A DNA stretch of 64,000 nucleotides, from positions 134,190,326-134,254,325 of the forward strand of contig OY282558.1 in assembly GCA_958295665.1 (NCBI GenBank), read 5' to 3'. Positions within the stretch are counted from its first letter, which is position 1; each line of letters starts with the position of its first letter. Made by a program: the position numbers and the translations under genes. Positions 46,683-57,253 of this stretch are shown here, one piece after another. Source of the stretch: Tipula vernalis (lineage: Eukaryota; Arthropoda; Insecta; Diptera; Tipulidae). A model generated the notes under the pieces. It did not search any database. It had not been told where the DNA came from and saw nothing but the letters and a program-made list of their open reading frames with translations.

Positions 46683-48394
46683 TGTTACGGCTGTATTAAT
46701 CGAGGAAATTGTTTTAGACGATTTGCGTAACGATGTACAATGTACAACGATATAAACAAACAAAATAGCAACAACAACCACCACAAATATTTTTAAATGT
46801 TTATCGTTTTATATGCTGTATCCAAGATCGGTCAATGACCTTAAATTTTGTGATTTAAAAAAAAAAAAATCGTTTATGATTTATTAATTTATTAGTAAAT
46901 AGATACACTAAACGGAGTTGCTTTATGTACAAAATATTTAATATTATATACATACGGAATACGGATAGATCGATGAGTCACTTACCTGTAGTAATTAAAA
47001 TCGTACGATACAACATCAAGTCCGCGGCTTATATATTTTATATGCGTAATTTAAGTAGGGATAGAACTGGATCGATTATTTACCAATATAGGGGAATAGT
47101 ATGTACCATTATTTTATGTACAATATCTATACCAAAAATGTTTATTATATTTTTAATTATCAAACCAATAACATCGAAGAGATTTCCGAGCATAATTCTT
47201 CAAATTTTAACGGATAGTAAAATAGAAGAACCATCTGGAAGCATTAATTTGTTTTACCTGATAGAAAAATTGGATCTATATTGGTTACAAAAATATTTGG
47301 TAAGCTTATTTTTCGTATTGATAGCTACGTTTTGTGTAAATATTTATAAACATATTAACTAAGGGGCTATATGTTATTTATATAAATGTAGATACCTGGG
47401 TCATATTTCAAAGTGAACCCGTGAAGGGACGACGGGATCAGGCTCTCAATCACACAAATACCTGAGCTGGGTTAAAAATAAATACCTCAACATACATGGT
47501 GTGGTGTGTGATTATCAGCTACATACAAGATCGGATTTACAGGGTGTTAAACAAACCGAGAGCTATACTCAAGTGTCCCCATATTTCAAGCCAAATTTTA
47601 GTGAAAAAATGCCAGTTTTTTTTTGTTAGATTAAATCAAAGTTTAATCCTAATTAAGATTAGTGCTTATAATTGTAATTATGTAAAGTTATCTAAATTGA
47701 ATTAAGTTCAGGTTTTTGTTTTTTCGGTTATTTTGACCGGGTGTAAATTAAGTATATTGTATGGTTTACCTAAGTGTAAATGCACATATTTAAGTATACT
47801 ATGTCGGTATATAGTACGTATTTGTTTAAGAAAGTTTAGTTAAGTGGTTGGAAATTTAAACAAAAAAAAAAAAAGGAAAAATTGTTAAATAGTGAAGTTT
47901 CCATAAGAAAAAAAAATTATAGTGCGAATAAGGTGTTGTTTTGTAGGTATTTTCAGCAGCGGACAAACGGAGCAAGGAGTACTCTTTCGAAACGGTTGTC
48001 TGGTGAGTTTTTTTTGATTTTTTAATTTTTGCGGACCTAAATCATAACTTTTTTTTTGTTTTCTAATGGAAAATTCGTAAATAATAATTTTAATAATTTT
48101 ATGGATTTATGATCTATTACAAAGATTTTTTTTTTTGTGATTATTATGTTAAACGAATATTTTTCATTATTAAAGTTGTATTTGTAATAATGATGAATTG
48201 AAACTTTTTTTATTGGTGATGATGTTTTTGGAGGTTGTCCCTATTTTGCTTTCTCTAGTGATTGTTTTTTCTTCTTTTTGCACGTATAGTTTTTGTACCA
48301 CCAAAATAAACCTATGTGACAAAGACCCCCCCAAGCCGTTGAGTTTATCCATCATAAAAAAAAAACGTGCAGTCACATAGAATGGTACGTTACA
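46683..48394 (+). repeat. Complete 3' LTR
   Basis: 1,712 bp. The 3' part (48,190-48,300: TTTTTATTGGTGATGATG, then TTTTTGCACGTATAG) resembles the same region of the 1,721-bp LTR of the related element, which confirms the end at 48,394. It includes an unexplained 145-codon frame at 46,925-47,362. Confidence 0.88.
46925..47362 (+). other. 145-codon ORF inside the LTR
   Basis: Begins MYKIFNIIYIRNTDRS and ends with a hydrophobic segment (YLVSLFFVLIATFCVNIY). It has two or three membrane-like stretches and no known domain. It is probably a chance frame in AT-rich DNA, and I see no comparable frame in the LTR of the related element. Confidence 0.2.
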
Positions 48395-48559
48395 AGTTGT
48401 AAGATGTTTCATGTGATCTAGTCTAGAAATCAGATACTTTTAATTAATGCGAGACTAGACGATAGGGAGAAATAAGTTTTTCACTAAAATCTTTACTTGT
48501 GCATAGGTACAAGATGCATTTTTGGAAGCCCAAAAAAATGTTGCGAGAATTTTGTCTGT

Positions 48560-48975
48560 GTATTAATATTCCAACCAGATGCCTGTGACCAATTCGAATA
48601 ATTTTCAAGCAGAACAATCAAATCGGTTTACCAAAAAATCGTTGAAAACTGAGATATATTTGAAATATCAGAAATTTCGTCCATCGTTTTTAATTTCATT
48701 TTGTAATATTGATGACGTACTTTTAATTAAATCGTTTTGGGCATCGCTCGAGGTGTCTGCAAAAATATTGAACTTTTCAAATTGTTTTGGGCAAAAAATT
48801 ATTTTCCAACTAATCTTACCAGTTCTTTATATTTTCCTTTATTATTCGATTGCACTGCTGTCCAATTAGCACATAGCATCTATTAGGCTTTCCAGAATTT
48901 TAACATTTTCCCTTACCTTTTCATTATGCTTAGTTGCGCTCAAAGCAAAAGCATCCGATAAAGAATTTTAATTCT
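48560..48975 (-). pseudogene. hAT-like (ZMYM1/DUF4371-type) transposase remnant
   Basis: The minus strand reads ALSATKHNEKVRENVKILES then LIDAMC, a stop and LDSSAIE (48,850-48,960); after a shift it reads SSDAQNDLIKSTSSILQNEI (48,690-48,780). The first block matches HNEKV..NR.IL..LIDV...C, conserved in hAT-derived ZMYM1-like proteins with the TTF/DUF4371 region, and the second fits their following segment. Stops and shifts make it non-functional. Confidence 0.55.
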
Positions 48976-49315
48976 TTTAGTGTATCCCAAGCCTAACTAA
49001 TTCTGAAACAAACCTGAAATGATCAGAGGGGATTATTGAAGGCGGTTTTACTCTACACTGTGTTAATTTTGGAAAAAATAAACAAAGCATAAAATCAGTA
49101 CCTATACATCTTACTGTTAACTCTATTTAAATTTAAAGTAGTTTAATACTTCAAGTTTTTAATATTGATTGTTTCTTAGTAATCACGTTCAAGTAAATTA
49201 ATGTTATAAGCTAGCAAGTTGTCATTAAAACATTTGGTTTCATATTTCAAACACAGTATAAAAAATTCGGAGCTGATGCAAAACATTTTTACAATTTTCT
49301 TAAAAACACGCAAAC

Positions 49316-51051
49316 CTAACAATACACTTTCAAAAATAAAAGTCCTTGTCTGAATTCGGCAGTATTGCTAAGATGCTTAAATAAATGAAAATGTTTTAAA
49401 GTTTTGTCATTCATACAAGTTTGAATAATTTCAAGGTATGGAATGTTGGAATCGTTTGAATCCTCTATTTCAAACTTAATTTCGGAATGTAGTTCAAAGT
49501 TAAGTAACATTTGTTCTTAATATTTATAAGCTAACATTTTACATATAAGTATTTATAAAATTCTTTTGAGTATTTGCCATTACTTTAAAAACATTATGCT
49601 TATCATCAAAGCGCATATAGAGCAAATGTTCATAAGAGGACTTTTTATTATGTTTGGGTAATGAATTATGTGATGATGCTTAGGTTTTAAATTTTTATGT
49701 GGCAATTCTCTTTTGAATTTTGAATGATGGTCAAAAATGAGAGATTCCATTTCTGAAATCCAATCTTTTTCTATTTTATGTGAAAAAAATAACAGCAATA
49801 CATTTTATTAATAGTAATATGACTTCGCATTTTGCTGATAACTCTCTCTATCATTATTCTCAAAAATATTTTAAAATAATTAAGGGTGTATTGACAAGTA
49901 AGGTCCAGGTTTGTGCGACCCTCTGGCCTATTGAATTATTTCCTTTATCTAAAATAATGCAAGATGGAAATTTTTCCGTTCCAGAAAACCAAAATTATAC
50001 CAAAATTATTTGGCTATTATCTGATTAAACTTTTTTGAATTTTATCTGTTGATAAAATGTCACTTAATGTACTTAATATTGGAATATACAAAAATGTATT
50101 TTACACTGGCGTATTGATAAACATTTTTAAGGTGGAATCCCACATACGCTCATACCTTTGGGACAGTGTTATTTCCCTAGGCTCCGGCACGATTCTAAAT
50201 GCTCCCTTTCTTCTCTTATATGTGGTACTCTCATTTTTTAAATTTCATTAAACTCTTGTTCGAGATCGTTAAAGTTTTGAATATAATCTGTAAAATTATA
50301 AATATGTAAAAAATAAATGTTGCAAAAATGATTTTATATTTGCAAATATGAAATTTAACGTACTGTTGGATATGATTCGTATGCAGAATTCAGTTAAACA
50401 ACTTATGAAAACTTGATTAACATCATTTGTACTACTCTCAATACTTTGTTGATTAGAATTAAATAGGATTTCATTTTCGCTGGAGAAATTAGTCGAAGAG
50501 GTAATAATGGTTTGTTCAGTGAAAATATTTGAAGTTTCAGCTTTATTTAAACAACATCGCATGTGATTTTTAAGGCCATTGCTTGAACGAAAGCTTTTCT
50601 TACAGGCACAGCAAGCCACAAGATACTTAAATATCAGAGCCTTCACGGAAACAATGCTCCATCTTAAGATGTGTTACATATAAATTAACAGAACTTGGTA
50701 TAAAATCATAAAGAAACAATTCATTCTCAAGATTTGTACTATGTATATGAGAAAAAATTAAAATTAATTATTACGGCGACTGCATTTTTTAAAGTGATTC
50801 TTAAAATTATGTATGCGATTCTATTCCGTAGAAAAACTTATCGTTAAGAAATTAGTAACTGTGGTAGAAATGTCATTAGTAACTGTGGTAGAAATGGTAG
50901 AGCAGGATGTCGTTGGCGTTATAAAATTAGATAAATCGTTAAGAACTACTTTCACTGGTCTTACTTCTAGCAGACCCAAATTGTAGCTGAATCTACAAAT
51001 GAATTCATGGTATAGGGATTCCATAATCTCTAAGCCAGTATTGTCCATCAA
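49316..51051 (-). pseudogene. Decayed second copy of the SAM/C2H2 two-gene transposon
   Basis: Minus-strand order: 50,821-51,051 (FSYNLGLLEVRPVKVVLNDL) resembles the end of the first gene of the element at 53.7-60.5 kb. Next, 50,296-50,646 begins with a zinc finger (CCACKKSFRSSNGLKNHMRCC) like the start of its second gene. Then 49,580-49,798 (LIFDHHSKFKRELPHKNLKP, then KHHHIIHYPNI) matches its HHKSYLGLFGRNLYPKHHFI block. The remainder is lost or scrambled. A duplicated TTAGTAACTGTGGTAGAAAT lies near 50,860-50,900. The same gene order supports descent from a complete copy. Confidence 0.65.
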
Positions 51052-53500
51052 TTTTAATTCTATATCAAGTGGTATATTGCAATTTATGCGAGCTGCTCCA
51101 AAAATTATTTAATTTTTGGAAATTATATTTTCAATAAATAGCAATCGTTTAAGTATGAGGACTTATGGAATGGCCAAATGTTTGCAAAGTGTAAGTTTGT
51201 TCAGGCTCAGCGTAAACATATTACATGTAGGGATATAAAAAAATTTTCTTGTACTTATCTTGTACTCTATATGGAAAGTGATATTATTCGAATAAGGTTT
51301 GTCCAAATTATAACACATATTCTGTAGTTTTGTTATTTTTATACCGTTAATCGCACTGCTTATCGTACTGGTATTGGATTGTTAATCAAACTGAGGGTGA
51401 CGTCTCAATGCAATTAACTTCATCTAGAAAGAAAACTTCATCTAGCCATTATTTAACTGTTCAAATTGCACTTACGTGTGTTTATTACACTTAAACAAGA
51501 TTCACTTATTTATTTGAATATTTTAACGAAAATTATTATTTCACCAACTTAGAAATTGCACTTATAAAACAATTATACAGCCATTTTTTTTAAATTATGC
51601 ATGCAGATTTTTTATTTACGAGTTTCATCCATCCCCTGCTGCTACTCCAAAATTTATAAAACAACTTGCTGAATACTCCTTTGTTACAAAGTTGACAAAA
51701 AATAAAATAAAAAAAGGGGGGATGTGCGAAGAGATAAACCAATTTGATTCCTTAAACATAGGGCCCATTTGATAACCAAAATGACGCCTCTAAAGTACTT
51801 ATAATTGTATTAAATAATTTAAAGGTGTCCAATTAAAGTGTCCGAACTATTTTTGGGTTGTTAATTTGGTGTAATTTTTTTGTTATATTTAAAACCTAAA
51901 TAGGAACCAATAAAAGTTACCTTTTAGTCTTGGAATTTATATAATTTAAGTTAATTTCTTCTAATTGATATTTGTTTAGAGTGAAAACATTCAATAATAA
52001 TACTTCGTTTGTCAATTTCGAAGAAGGAAAAATATTAATCAATCAAGAAACTCATAGATTACTAAAAATGAAATCCAGATTTTTTTTTTTTTACCCACAT
52101 TTTAACTACCTGAATATTCTACACGTCCCATTTTTTACCGTGTAGTAATCATGAAAATGGTCTATACCTTGAGATTTATCTGTTTTGAGGTTCCCTGAGT
52201 CCGAAAAAGTTGGTTTCTTAATCGTGTTTTTCTCAAAATTCCCCGTTAATAAAAGACAGTCGTGTATTGGCCACAGGTCCATTTTTTGTTTAAACAACTT
52301 TTCAATTCACTTAAATCTATTTTCTCATTCAAAATATCTTATGTCCATAACGAAGAAGTTATTGCTTTTTCGGTTGAGCCAAATTCGTCAATTAGGCTAA
52401 CACCAATATAAGGTTTAAGTACTTCGGAATGAATAATTGAGTTACTCTGCCGTTTATTACACTATGATCATTTTATATTGAAAAAGATTTTAGCATGCTG
52501 CCTATCAAATACTTTCTACTTTACCTTTATGTATTTTCCTTTTGTCAATTTGAATGTCTACTTAGAAAGGTTGAACCCAAGTGGCCACATATTTTTAAGT
52601 ATAGTTGGGAATAATCTCTAACCAAAAAATATAACAACTTGCCAAAATCTAAACTATAAGTGACTAAAGACAGATATGTATCATACCTATATGTAAGTTT
52701 ATACGAAATTTGTTATTAACAAATTTGTCAATTTGGTCCAAACATCGTACTCAAGTGGCCACATATCAGTTCATGGCTACATGTAAGTTCATACGAATTA
52801 TAATTTTTTAAATTTTGTCAATCTGGCCCAAAGATCGTACCCAAGTGACCACATATTTTGATGCAAAGTCGAAGATCCTCTATAACCAAAAAAATATAAC
52901 ATCTTAGGCGATAAATGAACCTAGGACTGGCATGTTCCATTCTACATTTAATTTTATAAGTAATTTGATTTTAAAAATTTTCAGATTGTGAAAATTTAAA
53001 AAATTGTGCTTGTTATAGCTTTTAGATAGGAGCAGGGAGTGAAACCGAAATGTTTAAGGGTTACGTTCCCAAATTTAGTTATTTGTTCTGGTTCTGTTTC
53101 AGTTTGTTAATTTTTTTCTGGTTTCGTCTCGCCTTGTTGGATTCAGCGAGCCAAGAAATATCCGAGTTTATTAAACTTGCAAAGAGTGCATTTTTCCAGC
53201 TTGTGGAACTACCAAAATCAACTGTGCGTCTTTTTTTTTTGATTGTATTGCACAGCAAATAGAGAACAAGCAGATTTCTTCAGAAAAATTTAGAAAATTA
53301 AAGGTGGAAATTTTAAAAGTGGTAAACGATACATTATATGTAAATTAAAAATTTTTAAGTATATTTATACGAATTGAATTTTACTGTGAATTATTGCTGT
53401 AAATTATTGAAAACATTGCTGTGACTTATTTTTTAAATTTTGAAATAAATGTTTTATTTAATTTTTATATTTTTTACATTTTATTGAGAAAAATAGTCTT
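51052..53500. other. AT-rich region, no confirmed genes
   Basis: Frames are short. A 63-codon minus-strand frame at 52,106-52,297 has a cysteine near its end but no clear family. A degenerate tandem repeat lies at 52,565-52,870. The first part may be flank or 5' sequence of the decayed transposon copy. Confidence 0.4.
52565..52870. repeat. Three diverged tandem units with CAAGTGGCCACATAT
   Basis: CCCAAGTGGCCACATAT-like motifs occur at about 52,577, 52,752 and 52,842, each within a longer similar context (TTTGTCAATTTGGTCCAAA, ACCAAAAAATATAACA). Units are unevenly spaced. Origin unknown. Confidence 0.5.
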
Positions 53501-53504
53501 TTAA

Positions 53505-53687
53505 GTTATCCCTTATTCAAAAGGCGTCCCCACAAGTGTTAAAGCGCATAACATGCCTGTAGTGCGGTAAAGCTTCGACCTCTTGCCTCCATGTACCTTG
53601 TACTAGTTGTTTATTCTCATATATAAGTAGTCCACAAAACTATTCGGGATACCATATTGTTTGAATAATCGTGAAACTTTATGAAAC
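53505..53687 (-). pseudogene. Harbinger transposase C-terminal fragment (first part of a split gene)
   Basis: The minus strand reads SFIK at the insertion edge, then, after a frameshift, NKQLVQGTWRQEVEALPHYR and IRDNLKDYFSQ. This is the tail of PIF/Harbinger nucleases (G.WR.E....P, then AK.IRD.LKDYF). Its upstream part is at 60,480-60,640, on the other side of the two-gene transposon. Stops and shifts show that it was already decaying or has decayed since. Confidence 0.65.
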
Positions 53688-53742
53688 TACACTGAAAAAA
53701 CAAAATTAGTCAAATTAAAGAATCATCTTTCTTTGAAAAAAA

Positions 53743-54137
53743 ATTCTAAAGTTTAAATAAACTTTTCTATGATTCTCAAAATTTGTTGCAATAATCATAT
53801 AACACGATTAGTTGAATTTTGAAACATTCATTCTTTGATTTCACCAATTTTCGTTTCCTTTGTTATATTCGTCCGTTAATAGATCCAAATAGAAAGAGAA
53901 AGAGAATCAGAAGATATTACAACAGCAATTGCATTGTAAATTCTCATTGAAATACACTAATTGTTTCTACGGTCGTATGTGCAATTATCAATTATTTTAC
54001 TCATTGTTAATCGCAATTAGACTACAAAAAAACAATTCTGAAGTTCAAATAAACTTTTCTATGATTCTACTAATTTGTTGCAAAAATCATATAATACGAA
54101 TAGATCAATTTTCAAAACATTCTACAATTTTCGTTTT
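53743..54137. repeat. Left subterminal repeats
   Basis: A block of about 105 bp starting ATTCTAAAGTTTAAATAAAC at 53,743 recurs at 54,035 (ATTCTGAAGTTCAAATAAAC), including CTTTTCTATGATTCT, TTTGTTGCAA and AATCATATAA. Clustered subterminal repeats are transposase-binding sites in CACTA elements. The same role here is inferred. Confidence 0.7.
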
Positions 54138-54415
54138 TTATTTCATCGAACGTCGAGTTCGTATTCGTCGTCATTCGAATGTGCAATTTTTTCCACAGTC
54201 GTAATTGGAATATTAATGTGATCAGAACACTAACAAAGTGCATTTACCTGTTTAAAAAATAACTAAAACAATTAATTAGTTTATTCAATATCTAAAGTGA
54301 ATCGTGAATTCAATACAGTGTGTTTGTTATAAAAGTAAAATATTAAAGTTAATTTTATAAAAGTAAACTAAAAAAAGTTATTGTGAAATCGTGAGCACGT
54401 GTTTTAGTTTTTATT

Positions 54416-57251
54416 ATGATGGAAGAAACGATGGTGGAGACGGACGATCCCAATATTGTCCTTTATTTAACTGAAGTGCAACAATTATTGATAGATTGGA
54501 ATTTTAGTGAATTGATAGAGGTTTTTAATGCACAATCCATAAATATTGAGTGCTTAAAAGAACTGGCGTTAGCCGACATTGACAAACTAATTCCAGATCA
54601 ACCGCTTGGTGTTCGGATTTTATTTAGAACTAGACTTTTAGAATGGCGGAAAATCAACGTAAGTATTTCATAAATAATAGCATGCATGTTTATTTTTGTG
54701 AACACGGTACAAATTATAAAATTGTTGGTCTATAGAACTACCCACTGATGCCAATTGCCGAAACGGTATCAGCAGATACGAGTGTTTTAAACTGGTTAAG
54801 TCGATGCCAACCAAACTCATCTTCTCCTTTATCAATGCCAGCTCTGTCTCCATGCATAACAGAACCTTCAACATAGCATGACCATTACAACAAAAGTGAT
54901 CAAATCAAATTCAATGTAAGTTTATAAAAAATAAATTGTTTTTGTTGAATTTTTTTCTAATATAAGTTCTTATATACTCGTAGTTTCTAATGATTTTCTT
55001 TTTTTTCTGATTTTTGTTGATTTAAAGAATTTAGAGCAAATTTTAAAAAATTCGTTTGTGGGTAAAAATATACTAGAAATGTCGAAAATGAAGAAGCCAC
55101 TGTCATTCAAATCGCGAAATGACCTATGTGAAGTTGTTGTCGATTATTGGATAACTAATAACATAGAACACGTTCTTGCATCAACTTATTGCAAAGATAT
55201 CGTTAGCGACATTTTAAAACTGTTTCCTAACGAAACTGAGGTAAATGTACAAAACTATTTTTTACGAATTAGTTTGTTAACACATTCGTGGACATCGGTT
55301 TTAACTACGACTACTTGGAATGGCACGTAATTACTTTTTTAAAGAGTCTTTAAATCTGAATTACGAATTATTAAATAGTTTAAGTAAAATTTTGCAATCA
55401 TTAGTTTGTTATTGAAACAGAGCTGTAAAAGAGAAACATTACATCTAGTTAAATTAGTTTGATCATTTTATATATGAAACTTAAAATAACTGTCGTATTA
55501 GAACAGAATTAAAAAAACGATGATATAATTTTCAATAAGCAAAAAGTATTAAAAGAGAATGATACAATCCTAGTATTGATAGGATAATACTTTAATTTTT
55601 TTGCTCACGAATGTGTTCAATTCTATTGAGTTTATTGATTATTTAATTAATTTTTGATTTTTTCACAACAATTGTTTGTAATATTAGGAATATTACATAA
55701 GCTCTAATAAAAAAACTAAGAGTCGGCTTGCACAAAAATATTACAGCTTATGTCGAAAATATCAAAAGAAAGGAATTATTGAAAGCCGTTACAAAATAAA
55801 GAAGACTAGTATACCCAGTGACATCAGCACAAGTGAGGAACAAGAAGAGGTTGAAGAGGAGAGCATTGACGAACATTTGCTAGGATGCCAATCGTGGCTT
55901 AAAAGCAATAAGCAACCAGAAGCTCTTTTTGTAGAAAAGTGGCGACTGACATAAAATTTTCGGCTTGGTCAGGTTAAAAATAATAGAGATTTATTTACGG
56001 AGTGGCCGATTTTAAATCAACAAATAGGACTCTCTTTGGTAATTGTTTATAACAAATGTTCACTCTCTTTACTTATCTGTATTAATAGTTTAATAAAATT
56101 TTTCTAGATTGAACTGGATTTTGATAATACTCATCCCGGAAAAAATCAGCTATTGTTTTCCAAATGGGATCAATTTAAGCGGGTTATTGTGAATATATAT
56201 AAGAACAACATTAAAGATAGTTGTTCAAAGAAAAAGCTGGGCTTAATGAATGAACAAATCAGTGCTGGTAAATATATTTTTTCTAAATTTTAATTCTAAT
56301 ATCCAAAGTGTTCTACAACCTTCAAACAAGAGGCTCGCAGCTGCCTTTCTACGTGCTCCCTAAACATATAATTCTGAAATTTAAAAAATGGTCTGTATTT
56401 CTCTAGGAAATTCACCTTGTAGTTTAATAATTACATTGGCAACATTGTAATTTAATAATGTTACCCAGTTTTCTTCTTCTAATATCGGTCAAAGTTCAAA
56501 ATATTTATTTTCACATTAACTGTACTTCTTGCGCGCATTGATCCAGATAAAGTCGATTTTTTACATTCAAAACAACACTATTTCACCCAATTTCAACATA
56601 TTCAAAGAGCATAGTGAAAAGCCGCTGCAAGTCACTTGTCCGTAGGTTGTCGGACATCTTGTATGAAATACGTAAATAAATTGTTTAATTGTATTTTAGA
56701 TTCCGAGAATTATTTACTTATTGTGCTACTAAATTCTATTTTGATACCTACCGGTATTCATACTAAAAATAAGGAAGGAAAACGATCTTTCTGGAAGCCG
56801 TCAATTCTTGAAGCAGAAAGTTTTTTGGTGTTGCATGTTAAGGTACTACATATATTGAAATTTTCTTCTGATATAAGTTTATTTATTACACTAATATAAT
56901 TTCTTATCAATACAGGTCGAAAATAACACCTACAATACGGTCAAGAAACATAGAGCAAATCTGTTGCAAAGAGGACTAACTAATCAACCCTTACTAGTTG
57001 TACAAGGAGAAGTAAGCGATATTCGTAAAATTTACATTAATTTAAACGATACCTTTTATGAAGTAGATAGTTTCTTAAAAGGATTATCAGTACTAGTACA
57101 AATTTTTTACGTTTTTAATTTGAAATTTTCTGAGCCTTGCAAGCAAGTATATGAATTTTTTGTTCATTATTTTTATGAAATAAGCTTAGAATCACAAAAA
57201 TCAAAACAATTATCTCTTTTGTTAACTGAATTACAAACAGCATCTGCATAA
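54416..57251 (+). pseudogene. Transposon gene 1: seven-exon SAM-domain protein with two stops
   Basis: Exons deduced from GT/AG sites and continuous phase: 54,416-54,658, 54,736-54,915, 55,028-55,240, 55,688-56,038, 56,108-56,267, 56,700-56,842 and 56,916-57,251; total 1,626 nt (541 codons plus stop). Exon 1 encodes a SAM-like domain (LLIDWNFSELIEVF, LKELALADIDKLI, LGVRILFRTRLLEW). Exon 4 has an acidic stretch (SEEQEEVEEESIDE). Exons 6-7 hold a conserved segment (FWKPSILEAESFLVLHV; LTNQPLLVVQGEV; VLVQIFYVFNLKFSEP). TAG at 54,874 (exon 2) and TAA at 55,952 (exon 4) interrupt the frame. Otherwise splice sites and phases are perfect, so inactivation looks recent. Companion proteins of this kind accompany C2H2 transposases in animal genomes. 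The function is unknown; SAM suggests protein-protein contact, perhaps with the transposase. Confidence 0.8.
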
Positions 57252-57253
57252 TC

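Larger units (their letters stand above)
40620..48398 (+). mobile_element. Older relative of the Osvaldo/Ulysses-like element, 5' LTR truncated
   Basis: Plus-strand gag-pol closely related to the 14-24 kb element. The 3' LTR is 46,683-48,394 (1,712 bp, TGTTACGG...CGTTACA); only its first roughly 243 bp are present at the 5' end (40,624-40,866). AGTT flanks both ends (40,620-40,623 and 48,395-48,398) as a 4-bp duplication. The shared 243 bp are almost identical, differing in an A-run length. Gag has one stop; pol has one frameshift and one stop. No primer site is left, so it cannot replicate. Confidence 0.92.

Noticed and set aside
52106..52297. 63-codon minus-strand frame with a possible piggyBac C-terminal look
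   Set aside because: Only one cysteine pattern and a loose TGNF word; no catalytic block nearby. Not enough to call a family.
53050..53262. 70-codon hydrophobic plus-strand frame
   Set aside because: Phenylalanine- and leucine-rich because of T-runs; no start context, no homologue recognised.
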